Source of the DNA: Costus lasius
Taxonomy: Eukaryota; Streptophyta; Magnoliopsida; Zingiberales; Costaceae
DNA: 64,000 bases
Direction: 5' to 3'
Assembly (NCBI GenBank): GCA_027563935.2
Contig: JANVAS020000231.1
Span: forward strand, 17,440,001-17,504,000
This document shows positions 11,170-23,076 of the stretch, piece after piece. The position numbers and the translations under genes are program-made. Below the pieces are notes generated by a model, which saw nothing but the letters and a program-made list of their open reading frames with translations, ran no database searches and was not told the origin of the DNA. Position 1 is the stretch's first letter, and every line of letters begins with the position of its first letter.

Positions 11170-12500
11170 AAAATACGGCACTGCCATAAAATATTACACG
11201 GCCGTAATTTTCAGTCAAAATCGTGAGTTTTCCGCAGCTGAAATTTGTTCGGGCCATAACTTTTGATCTAGAGCTTCAAATTGGAATCTGAAAGTTGCTG
11301 CCGCTTCGTCTTTAAGAGGGAAAGACACACGCACTGAAAAAAGGAACTTTTATCCAGTATTGAGAGAGCATTCAACAGAGAGCTGGTTAGGGTTTGGCCT
11401 CACGCCGAGAGGCATAGAGGGTACCTCAGGCCGTGATTTTCAAGCAGAAGATTTGCCTAGAGGAGAGGAAGACACCACATAAGTTTCAGAGCGTTTGGAG
11501 TCCGATCGGAGGAGAAATCAACAAAATAGCGGTGACAACGCTGTTCATCGAAGCAAATTACGGCTGCAAACTCTTTTACAGCCGTGGTGTAAAGTTGTTC
11601 CTCCTTTATTTTCATTTTCTGATCACTTTGAGACTATGATTCATTGTATTTCTTCCTCCATGCAAGCTTAATACCATTTTTGGTACATGGGGTGTAATCC
11701 CCTTGATTTTTAATGATTAGATAATTCTTCTTTTTCGTCATGATAATCTTCGTTGTGATAATTCTACTTTTGTGATGAATTGTCTTTAATTCTCCATAGA
11801 TCTATGTTATTATCCATGTTTTAGAGTTTTGGCAATGAGACTGAAAGGTGATTTTCTTGAGAACTTGGAACCCTAGAATTGCATGTTAGGATCCCTTCCT
11901 TAGGTTAGATCCAACTTGATCTGTTCTAGTAGATTAATTGCCATGTTTAATAATATTGATCTAGGATTGAGTTATTGTGTCAAATGTGGAGATCTTGCAC
12001 GAAAGTGAGGATCGGAACGTTGGAGAACCCTAGGTAGAACCTGTGTTGAGACTCGGATGCACGAAAGTGATCCTTGAGGCTCCACTTGTGATGATCAACT
12101 TAGAATTCGGATGCTCGAAAGTGATCCTTGAGTTCTTTGTTGATGGTTTACTTATCTGCAGCTTTGTGATAGATCTTGCGCGAAAGCGAGGGTTGGTCCC
12201 TGCGTGATTGTCTACACGAAAGTGGGATAATCCTTTTATGAAGTAAATTAGGTCTTTATCATAGCAAGATTTGATTGACGAACCTTTTATTTAATCTTAT
12301 CATTGAAATCAAGGTGGATGAAACCCTAGTCCCATGTTTATCTCTTTGATTATCCTCCGTGTTAGCTATACTGCTTACTTTCATCACATTCGGTTTACTT
12401 AGCTAGCGAGAAAACAATTATTTGGTAATTAACAATAAGGTCTCTGTGGATCAATATTTTTATTACTTCGATAATTCCGTGCACCTGCGGAAGCCTATCA
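11170..12500 (+). repeat. L1 5' LTR, second part
   Basis: It continues from 2060 after A1 and its TAATG duplication, and ends in TATCA just before the primer site. It holds the rest of the palindrome array (to about 11215) and, near its end, five copies of a CACGAAAGTGA-like motif. Open frame 11433-11639 recurs in the 3' LTR but has no recognisable product. Confidence 0.85.
11998..12230 (+). repeat. Five spaced copies of a CACGAAAGTGA-like motif in L1 LTR
   Basis: Copies begin near 11998, 12060, 12114, 12179 and 12215, several followed by TCCTTGAG or GAGGAT. The same set recurs in the 3' LTR at about 18050-18280. The motif is partly palindromic. They lie near the LTR end, so in R or U5. Function unknown. 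Confidence 0.6.
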
Positions 12501-12506
12501 AGTTTT

Positions 12507-12524
12507 TGGTGCCGTTGCCGGGGA
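12507..12524 (+). promoter_or_regulatory. Primer binding site of L1 (tRNA-Asp), first copy
   Basis: TGGTGCCGTTGCCGGGGA differs by one base from TGGCGCCGTTGCCGGGGA, the complement of the plant tRNA-Asp 3' end. It starts 6 bases after the LTR end. A second copy follows at 12571. Confidence 0.85.
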
Positions 12525-12570
12525 TTAGTCCAAGTGACACGCCAAACAACTTCGGATCATATCAAGTTTT

Positions 12571-12587
12571 TGGCACCGTTGCCGGGA
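12571..12587 (+). promoter_or_regulatory. Second tRNA-Asp primer-site copy in L1
   Basis: TGGCACCGTTGCCGGGA, preceded by ATCAAGTTTT exactly as at the first site, 64 bp downstream. The LTR-end-plus-primer-site junction is therefore duplicated in the leader. Each copy carries one change in the CGCC core, so neither is a perfect match. Confidence 0.75.
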
Positions 12588-12692
12588 CCTTAGTTTTGTT
12601 AATATCAAAATAGTTGTTAGTATTGCTAGACTAAGTTTTATTTGTTTTAGATTTAACTTTTTTTTTTTTGCAGGATTTGGATTTGCACAGTT

Positions 12693-13979
12693 GTGACAGA
12701 ACTGCGATTTCTAAAATTTGTGAATTTGCTTATTTTTCTAAATAAAAAAATTTTGATTGATTGGTATTGGATTATCTTTCTGTTCTTGATAGATTTGGTA
12801 AATATGTCTTTTCATCATAATTCATGGGCATCTGAAAGGGGTAAGGTTTACATGCAACAAGGTGAGCATAAAGATTATTCACAGCTTACTATTGCAGAAT
12901 TAGCAAAATTACACTCTTATTTTGTTACATGTAATATTTGTAAGTCTTCTGATCATTATACTTCTGATTGCAAATTTTTAATGCCTCAAAATTCTAATTC
13001 ATCATGTTATCAAGATGATTCATGGTGCACTGTTGCAGATAAGTTAGATTATTTAGCTCATAAATTAGACACTTTTAATATGCACCCTATTATGAAATCT
13101 TGTTCTCCTGTTAGATGTGATATCTGTGGATATTTTGATCATTGTTCCTCTGATTGCCCATTTTTAAATCCTAATTTATCATGGGAAGAATTTGATCAAT
13201 TGTATTCTAGATGGGAAAACCAAACTTCTTTATATGATGATTGCTCAAATCACGTTTCTGAACCATACTATGAGGATACTGAAAAATCTAGCTTAGAAAT
13301 CATGTTTGAAAAATATATGGCAGAGCAAAATCAAATTTTGGAAAAACAAGACCAAATGCAGAGTAATCAAAGGAAGCAAATTGAGGATCTTAAGGGTTTC
13401 GTTAATTTTCAAAAAGAATCTTTGACTGCTAATACTAAATTGCTAGAAACCTAGATTGCACAACATGATTATTTATTTGAGTTTGATTTGAAAGCTGAGA
13501 AAGTTGATTTTAAAAATTCCCCCTGTGATCATGATCTTTTTGAGATTGAGCCTTATGTGAATATTAATGAATCTCCTTTAGATTTTGAATGTTGTGAAAT
13601 TGATTCATCTGATAAATTATTTGAGGGGAGGTAGGAGGAAATTGATTTTGAAGAGTCTCATCTTGATTTTGTTGATACTTTTGATATTGAAAAATTGTTT
13701 GATGATGAACATGAGGAAATTGAAAAAGATTTGAAAATTACAAACACTAATGAATCTCACTTTGATGTTTTGCCCATATCTTTTGTTGAATCTTTTGATG
13801 AATTTGAAAAATTATGCTTTATTGAGGAATCTAATGTAGAACAGAAAGACTATTATTATGATGATCCAATGCTTGAATATTTTGATTTAAGTCCTATTGC
13901 AATTGAAGATAGAAATTTGAAGAAAGGACTTATGATTTTGCTTACTAACAAACATAGGAAGATCATTGAAAATTTTTGA
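12693..13979 (+). pseudogene. L1 gag-like protein with two zinc knuckles, two in-frame stops
   Basis: One frame runs through 12693-13979 with TAG codons at 13452-13454 and near 13632. The likely start is the ATG near 12804 (MSFHHNSW) rather than the first ATG. It has two CX2CX4HX4C knuckles, CNICKSSDHYTSDC and CDICGYFDHCSSDC, then a probable coiled coil (EKYMAEQNQILEKQDQMQ) and a long acidic tail rich in D, E and F. This suits a nucleic-acid-binding capsid-like protein. There is no protease or polymerase domain. Exact family is not recognised; Athila/Tat gag is the best guess from the tRNA-Asp primer. Both stops could be C-to-T changes at CAG. Confidence 0.65.
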
Positions 13980-16648
13980 TTTTAATTTCTGCTTAATTAT
14001 GAAAGCCACATCAATTGTGATTTATATGAAATTCTGGATATTTAGATTTGTGGCTAAAATTTTTGGACAAAGAAAATGCAGAAAATTGTTTGCTTTTCAT
14101 TTTAGTACTGATTCACCTACTTCACCATGATATTGATTTTTGGTCAAGCTAATGAGGCAACCGAAGCACTCAATCTTAGCTTAGTTGCTTTTATTTTAGG
14201 TTTTTTTAGAGTTAATTTTTCTTTTTATTTTGCAGGGAAAATAAAATTTTGTGCAAAATATGGCACTGCCGTAATCTACTTTACGATATCATATTTTTGA
14301 TCTGATTTCCACCCGAGTGTTTTGGGTATTTTACCACCCTGCCGTAATATTGTTCATGATACCTTATTTTTTAGTAGTTTTTAACCTGAGAGTTCTTTGT
14401 AAATTACGGCACTGCCATAAGGAGTTTAACGGTACCGTATTTTAAGACTGCATTATGCTTATTGAGTAGGTGTTTTCTCACTGCGATTTTAAGAAACTGG
14501 GTTGGGAAAATTTTTGATCTTTGGCACCATCACGAAGTACTCATCTTTGTATATCATCTGGATATTTTTGCTGAATTTTAAAGTCCATGGATCATTCTAA
14601 AACACATAGCAACTTTCGATTTTGATTAATTTCTATAGCAGTTTTCTTCTGATTAATTTGATTAGCATTTTTGCTACAGCTTTTTAAGATGCTTAAATAA
14701 CTTGAAATCCAGATTTTTCACTTAGAAATGGAAGTTCGTGTGTCATTCTACCTTGTGGATTAGTTATTTTCATGAAAATATTTTCTGATCATTCTAGGAC
14801 ACATAGCAACTTTTAGAATTTGATTAATTTTTGTGCAATTTTTGCAGTTTTGTAATCTCAATAGCCTTTTTTCTGTTGATACCCTAAATTCCTGACAGAT
14901 TTTGATCCTTTAGTTTTCATATGTCTGAAAAGAACATATCTTATTCTACAGCTTGGTTCTGTCCATTTTCTATTTCAATCATTAAATTTTATTCTAGGGT
15001 ATGACTACTTTTCATAAAAAATTCAAAAACTGCACTGTTTGCTTTCTGCTTGTTATTGCTTATTTTGCCTCCAGATCCAGAATTCTTCAAGAGCAACTGT
15101 CTTCCACCTCTTGCGGAGCATCCCCAGTGGCTTCTTGCTTCTTCTACTGCCTCTTATTTCCATTGATTTCATTTATTTATGCAGCAGACTCTTCATTATT
15201 GACTGATTTTTTTATCTATGCAGCATTATTGCGGAGCACTACCACCGACGATCTCACCTCCAACACTGTATTCTCCAGCAGGCCACTAGGGATTATTCAC
15301 TCTACTGTCGGCACCACCATCGTCATTGCTAGTAGCTCTTCAGCTAGCCTCTATTCCACTTTTTCTTCTCAGCTGCATCAGCTCTTTCGACCAGCACTTT
15401 CCTGGATCGTCGATGATATATCTGATTCTTTCTTGCGAAAATTATTTTTTATCATTATTATTCTTGGAGACTATTTTTAGACTGAGCCTTTTGTATCTTA
15501 AATTGTGTAAAAAATTTTCAAAAGGCACATCTTTGGACCCAGCTGCATTGGCCTGACAATGATTGAGCATGATCTATATAGTTTTGTGAGTATCACTTGC
15601 ACTCTCTTATTAATGACTATTTCTTATAGTGCATCTTTGACTTTATCATATTTATACTACTTATTGGTTTTCTCTTGAAAAATGATTTTATGGAACTCAT
15701 TGTTTTGATGATGATATTATTCAAATTTGTTGTTAAAATTGATGAAAGCATATGATCCACTTTCTACTATATGATGGCATGATTTATTGATAAAATTTCT
15801 ATTGACAAAATATCTTCCTGGATGATGTGAGTATTTATACTTGTGATTAGAGAAAAACCCTATCAGGTTAGATTTATTTCTTCAATGCATAGCTATTTTT
15901 GAAATTTGACATTGGTTGATGCATGAAATTTTGGGTAGATGTGTTATTTGAAGAATAAGATCTAAAGGTGAAACTACTCCTTTAAATAAAATGAGCATAT
16001 GAGTATGATTTGTGAATTGATATCAATTGATCAACCTAGTAGATCTTTAGTCTATTTTGCTATTTGTTGGGAAATAAGAATCCAAGATCCATAAAAATAG
16101 TGAGAGACTCCCCTACTTCCCACTATGTAAAATTGATAGTGGTACCTAAGATATGGGTTGAAGTCTATGCATGAAAAATAATGAGAGATAAAAAGAATAA
16201 GACTCCTCTACTTGGCACTGTGTAAAATTGACAGTAGTACCGAAGACAAAGGTTGAAGTCAAAAATAAAAAGAGTGTATCTAAGTGGGTACATGCCATCT
16301 TTACAAAAACAAACAAAATGCATAAAAAAAAATTATATGTGGAAAAAGATCTTGGAAACCTAATTCCTGTAAACAAAAGCATGATAGATTTGAACTGAAA
16401 ACTGGGAGAAATCATGAGATTGAAAATTCTATTTATTATACAAGTTGCAAAGTTTTATTTGATTGAGTTGTGGATCTAGAGGATTGAATTCTAAGGATGA
16501 TATGTTTACTTGAAGTTTTGTGAAACAATTGATGGAATTTTTCATTAATGATTGTATTTTAGAAATTTATTGAGCATGAAAAGGTTATTCTTTTAATCAA
16601 GTTTTGATTTTTGCTTGAAAACAAGCAAAGTTTGAGCCTTATGTATTT
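13980..16648 (+). other. Non-coding internal region of L1
   Basis: About 2.7 kb of AT-rich DNA with no convincing gene. It holds more TACGGCACTGCCGTA-type palindromes (14262-14440), two similar blocks about 200 bp apart containing ACACATAGCAACTTT (near 14600 and 14800), and a tandem duplication at 16106-16262. The 159-codon frame at 15001-15480 has no recognisable domain and I do not call it. No clear purine tract stands directly before the 3' LTR. Confidence 0.7.
16106..16262 (+). repeat. 95-bp period tandem duplication in L1
   Basis: Blocks starting GACTCCCCTAC (16106) and GACTCCTCTAC (16201) share about 62 bp ending GGTTGAAGTC. The same pair is present, inverted, in relic L2 at about 650-780, so the duplication predates the split of the two copies. 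Confidence 0.65.
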
Positions 16649-18553
16649 TTATGACACCAAAATATATAGTATATTTTGTATCATTTTATGTATCCTTTCA
16701 TGCTAAATAGAGGATCTTTTTGCTTATTTTTATGCTAAAATCATCGAATATTGTAAAGTCTACTTCTATTTTAGTTTTTCATATTTTTTTAGGTAAAAAG
16801 GCACTATTTTGAGGCATTTTCAAGCAAAATCAAATACATGAAAGAGTTACCGTCATCAAGAGAAGATCACCCAAGAAATTTAACGCAAAACAGAGCAACT
16901 CAGCAAAATATGGCAGTGCCGTAATCCATTTTACGATACCATAATTTCAGACAGTACCGTAAATTCAGAACACTACCGTAATTTGGAGGATTTTCCAAAC
17001 AGAATGTTTTTGTGATTTTATGGCACTGCCGTAAAGAATTACACTGCCGTAGTTTTTAGCGCTTTCAGAATAGAAACCTTTGCTAATTTTACGGCACGGC
17101 CGTAAACTATTATACGATACCGTATTTCCCAGGCGATCCAGACCAGAGAACTCGTCCGATTTTATGGCACCATCGAGAAATATTTTACGGGCCATAATTT
17201 TGACTTTCGGTGCACATAATGAAAATACGGCACTGCCGTAAACGTTTACACGGCCGAAATTTCCAGTCAAAATCGTGAGTTTTTCGCGGCTGAAATTTGT
17301 TCGGGCCATAACTTTTGATCCAGAGCTCCAAATTGGAATCCAAAAGTTGCTGCCACTTCATCTTTAAGAGGAGAAGATACACGCACCAAAAAAAGGAACC
17401 TTTATCTAGTATCGAGAGAGCAATCAATAGAGAGGTGGTTAGGGTTTGGCCTCACACGGAGAGGCGTAGAAGGTACCTCAGGCCTTGATTTTCATGCAGA
17501 AGCTTTGCTTGGAGGAGAGGAAGATACCACAGAAGTTTCAGAGCATTTGGAGTCCGATCGGAGGAGAAATCAACAAAACAGCGGTGATAGCGCTGTTCAT
17601 CGAAGCAAATTATGGCTGTAAACTCTTTTACAGCCGTGGTGTAAAGTTGTTCCTCCTTTCTTTTCATTTTCTGATCACTCTGAGACTATGATTCATTGTA
17701 TTTCTTCCTCCATGCAAGCTTAATACTATTTTTGGGACATGGGGTGTAATCCCCTTGATTTTTAATGATTCGATAATTTTTCTTTTTCGTCATGATAATC
17801 TTCCTTGTGATAATTCTACTTTTGTGATGAATTGTCTTTAATTCTCCATATATCTATGTTATTATCCATGTTTTAGAGTTTTGGCAATGAGACTGAAAGG
17901 TGATTTGCTTGAGAACTTGGAACCCTAGAATTGCCATGTTAGGATCCTTTCCTTAGGTTAGATCCAACTTGATCTGTTCTAGTAGATTAATTGCCATGTT
18001 TAATAATATTGATCTAGGATTGAGTTATTGTGTCAAACGTGGAGATCTTGCATGAAAGTGAGGATTGAGTTATTGGAGAACCCTAGGTAGAACCTGGGTT
18101 GAGACTCAGATGCACGAAAGTGATCCTTGAGGCTCCACTTGTGATGATCAACTTAGAATTCGGATGCACGAAAGTGATCCTTGAGTTCTTTGTTGATGGT
18201 TTACTTATCTGCAGCGTTGGGATACATATTGCGTGAAAGCGAGGATTGGTCCCTGTGTGATTTTCTACACGAAAGTGAGATAATCCTTTTATGAAGTAAA
18301 TTAGGTCTTTATCATAGCAAGATTTGATTGACGAACCTTTTATTTAATCTTATCATTGAAATCAAGGTGGATGAAACCTTAGTCCCAAGTTTATCTCTCT
18401 CATTATCCTTCGCGTTAGCTATACTGCTTACTTTCATCATATTCAGTTTACTTAGCTAGCGAGAAAATAATTATTTGGTAACTAACAATAAGGTCTCTGG
18501 GGATCGATATTTTTATTACTTTGATAATTCCGTGCACTTGCGGAAGCCTATCA
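16649..18553 (+). repeat. L1 3' LTR
   Basis: 1905 bp, ending TATCA and followed by the GACAT target duplication. The first bases are TT instead of TG. It carries the palindrome array (16910-17260) and the CACGAAAGTGA-like motifs (18050-18280). Frames at 16965-17309 and 17485-17691 are chance frames repeated from the 5' LTR. Confidence 0.85.
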
Positions 18554-18671
18554 GACATTGGCTCTTTGAGAGAGTAAGGCGATGTCTCACTGGAAGGTAT
18601 CCTTTCTTGGATTGCTCCAAGTTGAACCTCTTCAGGACCTTATCAATGTAGGTACTCTGACTAAGGGCCAG
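18554..18671 (-). pseudogene. Copia-B1 RT fragment between L1 and B2
   Basis: The minus strand continues copia-B1 pol upstream of the 1234-1488 piece: 'GACTAAGGGCC' and 'CTCACTGGAAGGTATCC' blocks match B2 at 39635-39722. It ends where the B2 3' LTR starts. The last five bases, GCCAG, are the presumed target duplication of B2, but the other copy is not in the window. Confidence 0.8.
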
Positions 18672-20617
18672 TGTTGGGAAACCCCGGCGATATTTTACAA
18701 TTTTTCAGAGTTATAAGCATACATACATACATTGCACAGTGGAAGAATGTCCCTGAAACAGGCTGGTCCAAAAAACCCAGTGAAGATCGCAAGCAAGAGA
18801 GTCGACACGATGAGTTAGGAAATACCTTAAGAGCGGTTTGGAGTGATGCCGATGCAGGCACCCAAGTGTGCGCCCTCTGCAGTCTCACACACACGAATCT
18901 CTTGAGTTCTCTTCTTGCACACCCGGTGCTGGCCTCGGGAAGAAGATCCAAGCCTTTAGGAGATGCTCCAATCACCTTGCGCCACCACCAAGGAGGGATG
19001 CGCCAAGGAGGATGAAGAGGAGAGGAAACCGTCAAGAGCTTTGTTCACTTGCACCAAGAAGAAGAAAGGAAGAAGACTTGCGGCCACTTGATGGAAGAGG
19101 AAGAGGTTGCGCCACCTTTGTTCCTTGCTCTCGCCCCTCTTGATGTGTTCACGCCTCCAAGGATTGTAACTTGAGAGGGGGCGGCTAGGGCTCAATAAAT
19201 AGAGCAAGGGGCGGTTAGGGCAATGGGTAGGATCATGACAAGTGTAGGGCTAGGATGAGGAGGTTTCAGGTAAGGAAAGTCTCGAAGACTTTACCATAAA
19301 CTCCATTCAACCTATCCATAATTGCCCAAGCACCATATCAGCCCAAGACATGCCTTAAAGGCATTCATACCATCAAGGGAGAAGGGCTAGGTGCCAATTG
19401 CTTCCTTAATGAAGCAATTTTGCCACCCAAACCCCATTATGCCCCTTAGGTGCCAATGAGGTTGGGCTTCTCCCCATTATACCCTTTTAGCCTCTTATCT
19501 CTTCATGAGAACTTGTTATTGGGCCTCGTTGGATAATGAGCTAGCCCAAACTCCATTACATGGGTTGATTAAGCACTTAGATGCAATCCAATGTAACCCT
19601 AATCCACATGTGACCAATCATGGTCAAATACGGGTCAACCTGCCAAAAATGAAGTTTGGCTCCAATAACAATTTTCCATCTCATCAGGCCCATTGGCACT
19701 GATGAAATCTCCCAATTAGATCCGAGTTATCCAATAACTCGATCATAAGGCTTCCCGATCAATACGAGAACTCAAGTATCAAGCTGTGCGACCCTGTAGG
19801 TTCCTCTGACGTTGGCAGTGCTGACCAAAGGTCACCACAAGCAGTGAGTGGCACCTAGCAGTGCATCGCTGCTACCCAGGTCATTGGAATGGATATCGAC
19901 ATCGACATCCCCATCATCGCAACTAGGTACAGATGCATTACAATCTCTACCGAACTGATATCTGATTGGACAAGTGGGTCACCACTTGTTTTCATCCAAT
20001 CACATTGCTATGACTAAATCAGGTTCTCACCTGGGTATGGCCATACACTTTCAGTCATAGAACCATAGAGGAGCTCCATGGATATCAAGCTTCCCTAAGG
20101 AAGGGGCAAATCCTTTGTCTATCCATTGACCTTGTCATATGGGTCGTGACATGCTCAATGACAACCGTTATGACCTCCCAACTACAGCGAGGTGTTAGGT
20201 TGTATCAAAGCAAATCCCTACCAATATAGAATGGCCAATGACATCAAGTCAAGGGATCAATGCATCTCCTATTATTTGTGAGGATAACTCATGACACCAA
20301 GTCATAGCCTCACATCGGGTCTATCCAGTATATTCTCCAATGATATACCCATGTGTCTGCGTTAGCACCACGTGCCTAACCAGCCCACATACTAGTCTCA
20401 CAAGTACCAGTGCTGTCCCATATCCACTCAGGTACATTGACTAGGGACAAAAATTTGAGCACAGATCCAATCTGTCTCCAAGGACATTATCTTGTAAGTA
20501 CATAAACGCAGATGTAAACAAACATAGATAATGACAATTCTAGAATGATATATAAATATCAATGTTAAGTAGTACATAAGTGGACCAAAACTAGGTCCTA
20601 GGGCATATACACTAACA
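18672..20617 (-). repeat. B2 3' LTR
   Basis: 1946 bp. In element orientation it starts TGTTAGTGTATATGCCC and ends GTTTCCCAACA. Its sequence is largely unlike the copia-A LTRs but keeps the block around the palindrome GTATGGCCATAC (20035-20046). The single-copy LTR gives no age. The frames of 80-124 codons at 18661-19207 are chance. Confidence 0.88.
20035..20046. promoter_or_regulatory. Conserved LTR palindrome GTATGGCCATAC in B2
   Basis: The 12-bp palindrome with its flanks (CTGG before, ACTTTC after) is found in every copia-A LTR here, for example 41106-41117, and in this otherwise divergent LTR. Such conservation suggests a protein-binding site or part of an RNA structure; the function is unknown. 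Confidence 0.5.
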
Positions 20618-20628
20618 ATCTCCCACTT
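20618..20628 (-). promoter_or_regulatory. Polypurine tract of B2
   Basis: Minus strand AAGTGGGAGAT directly before the 3' LTR, identical to that of copia-A. Confidence 0.8.
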
Positions 20629-20638
20629 GCACTAAGAC

Positions 20639-21389
20639 CTAGAGGTGGAGAAATCTCAACCCCATATCTCTAGCGTGACTATCATGCTTCTGCTGCGCTA
20701 AAGCTTTGGTCAGTGGATCTGCTAGATTGTTCTCAGTATCAACTCTGCTAATCTTGACATCACCTCTGTCTCTGATCTCTCTGATCAGGTGAAATCTCCT
20801 GAGTATGTGTTTGGATCTTTGATGAGACCGTGGTTCCTTGGCTTGTGCAATTGCTCCATTGTTGTCACAGTAGAGTTCAATGAGATCCATTACACTAGGG
20901 ACCACCTGAAGATAACATAAGAACTTCCTTATCCAAACGGCTTCCTTGGCTGCCTCAGAAGCGGCCACATACTCAGCCTCGGTTGTAGAATCTGCTATGG
21001 TGGATTGCTTGAAGCTTTTCCAGCATACAGCGCCTCCATTCATCTTGAACACATAGCCGGCCTGCAATCTAAAGTCGTCAGGGTCAGACTGGAACGATGC
21101 ATCAGTGTAACCCTGCATACTGAGCTCTTCCTGTCCCCCATAGACCAATAACAGATCCTTAGTTCTTCTAAGATACTTTAGGATGTTCTTTACAGCCACC
21201 CAGTGCTGCAGACCTGGATTGGATTGGTATCGGCTGGTTATGCTTACAGCATATGCCACATCTGGTCTAGTACACAATATTGCAAACATGATCGATCCTA
21301 CTGCCGAAGCATAAGGAATTCGACTCATCTCATCCCTCTCAGCCTGTGTTGTAGGACACTAGCTCTTTGAGAGAGTAAGACCATGTCTC
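20639..21389 (-). pseudogene. B2 RNase H and end of pol
   Basis: Minus strand from the A2 insertion point: an in-frame TAG (in LSKS-stop-CPTTQ), then an open stretch of 229 codons with GYTDASFQSDPDDFR, STTEAEYVA and YCDNNGA, which hold the RNase H acidic residues, ending MGLRFLHL. The C-terminal stretch itself is intact. It joins the RT part at 39635 once A2 is removed. RNase H would degrade template RNA, but no complete product can be made from B2. Confidence 0.88.
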
Positions 21390-23056
21390 TGAAAGTCCCC
21401 TACCACGAGGGGGGCGAAACCCTAATAGGCGCATGCAGAGGTTTTAACACAGCGGAAAAGGTTTCTAGATCGATGCATGCAGTATGATCAACTTTATTTT
21501 CGTATACATGAGAATCGATCCTTACCGATGCCATTTCTTGGATGGCGTCTAGGGAGTAGAGAGTCAAACGCTTCTCCTCCAAATGGTGCGCACACAAGGT
21601 GATCAATGCGCCTACTCCCTTAGTGCTCCTTGTGCTAGCAAGGTTCCAAGGTCTCCTGATCGAATGGAAGGGAAGGAGATGTTTTTTTCTTCTTGGCCGA
21701 ATCCTCTCCAAAGCGTCAAGGCGACACACAACGAGTGAACCTCTAGAGAGAGGGGCGAGAGGCGAGAATAAAACTTCTCTTGGCGTGAACGTGAGGCGTG
21801 GCCTCATGGCTTCTAAAAATAGCAAACCACCAACGTTCATGCGACCATGGGTTTACCCGAACGCATTTTGCTCTCCCCTTGAACCATGCGCTCACATGAT
21901 GAGCTGGTTCAATTTCGGTTTGGTTCAAAGACCAATTAAGCCAAGCATCTGGTTTAGATCACAATAAACCCTAAAGGTTCAAGATCCAACCATTCATCTC
22001 TTGATGCTCTTGATCTCACCGATCTAGCATCAATTCTCTCGATCGAAGCTTACCGATCTCAAGCCCTAATCAATCAAACATGACCAGACCAGATCTCACT
22101 TACAATCAGAGATTAAATCCCTTTAAACTGAACCAGAACAATTCAGTCCACACGATCTGACTTAAGTAAGCCATATCATCAAATTGTGCGACCCTAAGGG
22201 TTTCCTTTAAATGTCGGTAACGATAACTTACGTTATCACGATCAGTGAGGGGTATCTAGCAACACATCACTGTCTCCCGATATAAAGGAAAGAGTCTTCC
22301 AAGACTACACCCAAACCACAGCACAAGTGTTAACCCAACTCACTAGGCATATGTGTTTCCTTTGCCACTGGACATTCTTATTGGCCAAGCGTGTCAAGCC
22401 TGTAATTCCAATATGATGAGAATGATTAGATCAGATGAACATAGTCATCTGGGTATGGCCATACACTTTCTCAATCATCTCATCCAGAGGGGCCCCTATA
22501 GAACATCACACTCCAATCAAGGAGACGGCAATCCTATATCTATCACTAGTGCCCTAACATGACTCATGCTCATTATCCAAGATAATCTATAACCATTATG
22601 TTTCAAATGATATCGAACTACCTCAAAACAATGCCAATCATCATTTAGAAACACAAGTGATCTCAAGTCAGAGGAAATATGCCACTTGTTTGCATATAAG
22701 GATTATTCACATTGTGACAAGCAATTGAATATCCTAAGTAGGGTCTGTCCAGTACATCCAATGTACCCATGAGTCTACATCTTATTCCATGCTCGAAGCA
22801 TCCTATAAGATTAGAACACATATTAGTCTTAATCATATCAAGGCTGTCTCATGTTCACCAAGATATCTCGACTAAGGACAAAACTGCATGTCAGCCAAGC
22901 TGAACAGCATTGAGACATTATTCAGAAGTATACATATTGCAGCAGATGATGTAACAACCTGAATAACAACCATTGCCTTTATAAACGTAGAGTTTAAACA
23001 TGATACTGAAATAATCCCAAGGCTTCAAACATTAGCCATAAGGGCATACCCCAACA
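21390..23056 (-). repeat. A2 3' LTR
   Basis: 1667 bp, same length as the 5' LTR. In element orientation it begins TGTTGGGGTATGCCC and ends GGGGACTTTCA. The preceding purine tract is 23057-23067. Frames at 21400-21967 are chance and are repeated in the 5' LTR. Confidence 0.95.
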
Positions 23057-23067
23057 ATCTCCCACTT
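23057..23067 (-). promoter_or_regulatory. Polypurine tract of A2
   Basis: Minus strand AAGTGGGAGAT next to the 3' LTR, as in the other copia-A copies. Confidence 0.85.
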
Positions 23068-23076
23068 GCACTTAAT

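Larger units (their letters stand above)
1489..18553 (+). mobile_element. L1: LARD-like non-autonomous LTR retrotransposon (about 8.0 kb without the nested A1)
   Basis: Two long direct repeats of about 1.9 kb flank a 4.15-kb internal region at 12501-16648. The 5' LTR is split by A1. Directly after the 5' LTR there is a primer binding site complementary to the 3' end of plant tRNA-Asp, as used by Athila/Tat-type gypsy elements. The internal region has one degenerate gag-like frame with two zinc knuckles and no protease, RT, RNase H or integrase. It therefore depends on another element's enzymes. I place it near Ty3/gypsy Athila/Tat by primer only, so lineage is inference. Length without A1 and one TAATG is 7956 bp. 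The target-site duplication is GACAT. Confidence 0.85.

Noticed and set aside
15001..15480. 159-codon frame with a hydrophobic, Ser-rich product
   Set aside because: No recognisable domain, lies in AT-rich non-coding LARD DNA, and has no support from the L2 relic.
18822..18990. Possible splice donor in the B2 LTR matching the copia-A scheme
   Set aside because: GT-containing candidates exist (minus strand AAG/GTATTT and AAG/GTGATT) but without a linked ATG, and B2 gag has its own ATG; evidence too weak.
18661..19207. Overlapping frames of 83-124 codons on both strands
   Set aside because: They fall in the end of the B2 LTR and have no recognised features.
21599..21967. 122-codon frame, repeated at 38177-38545
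   Set aside because: Lies in the A2 LTRs, antisense to transcription, with no domain; its repetition only reflects the two LTR copies.
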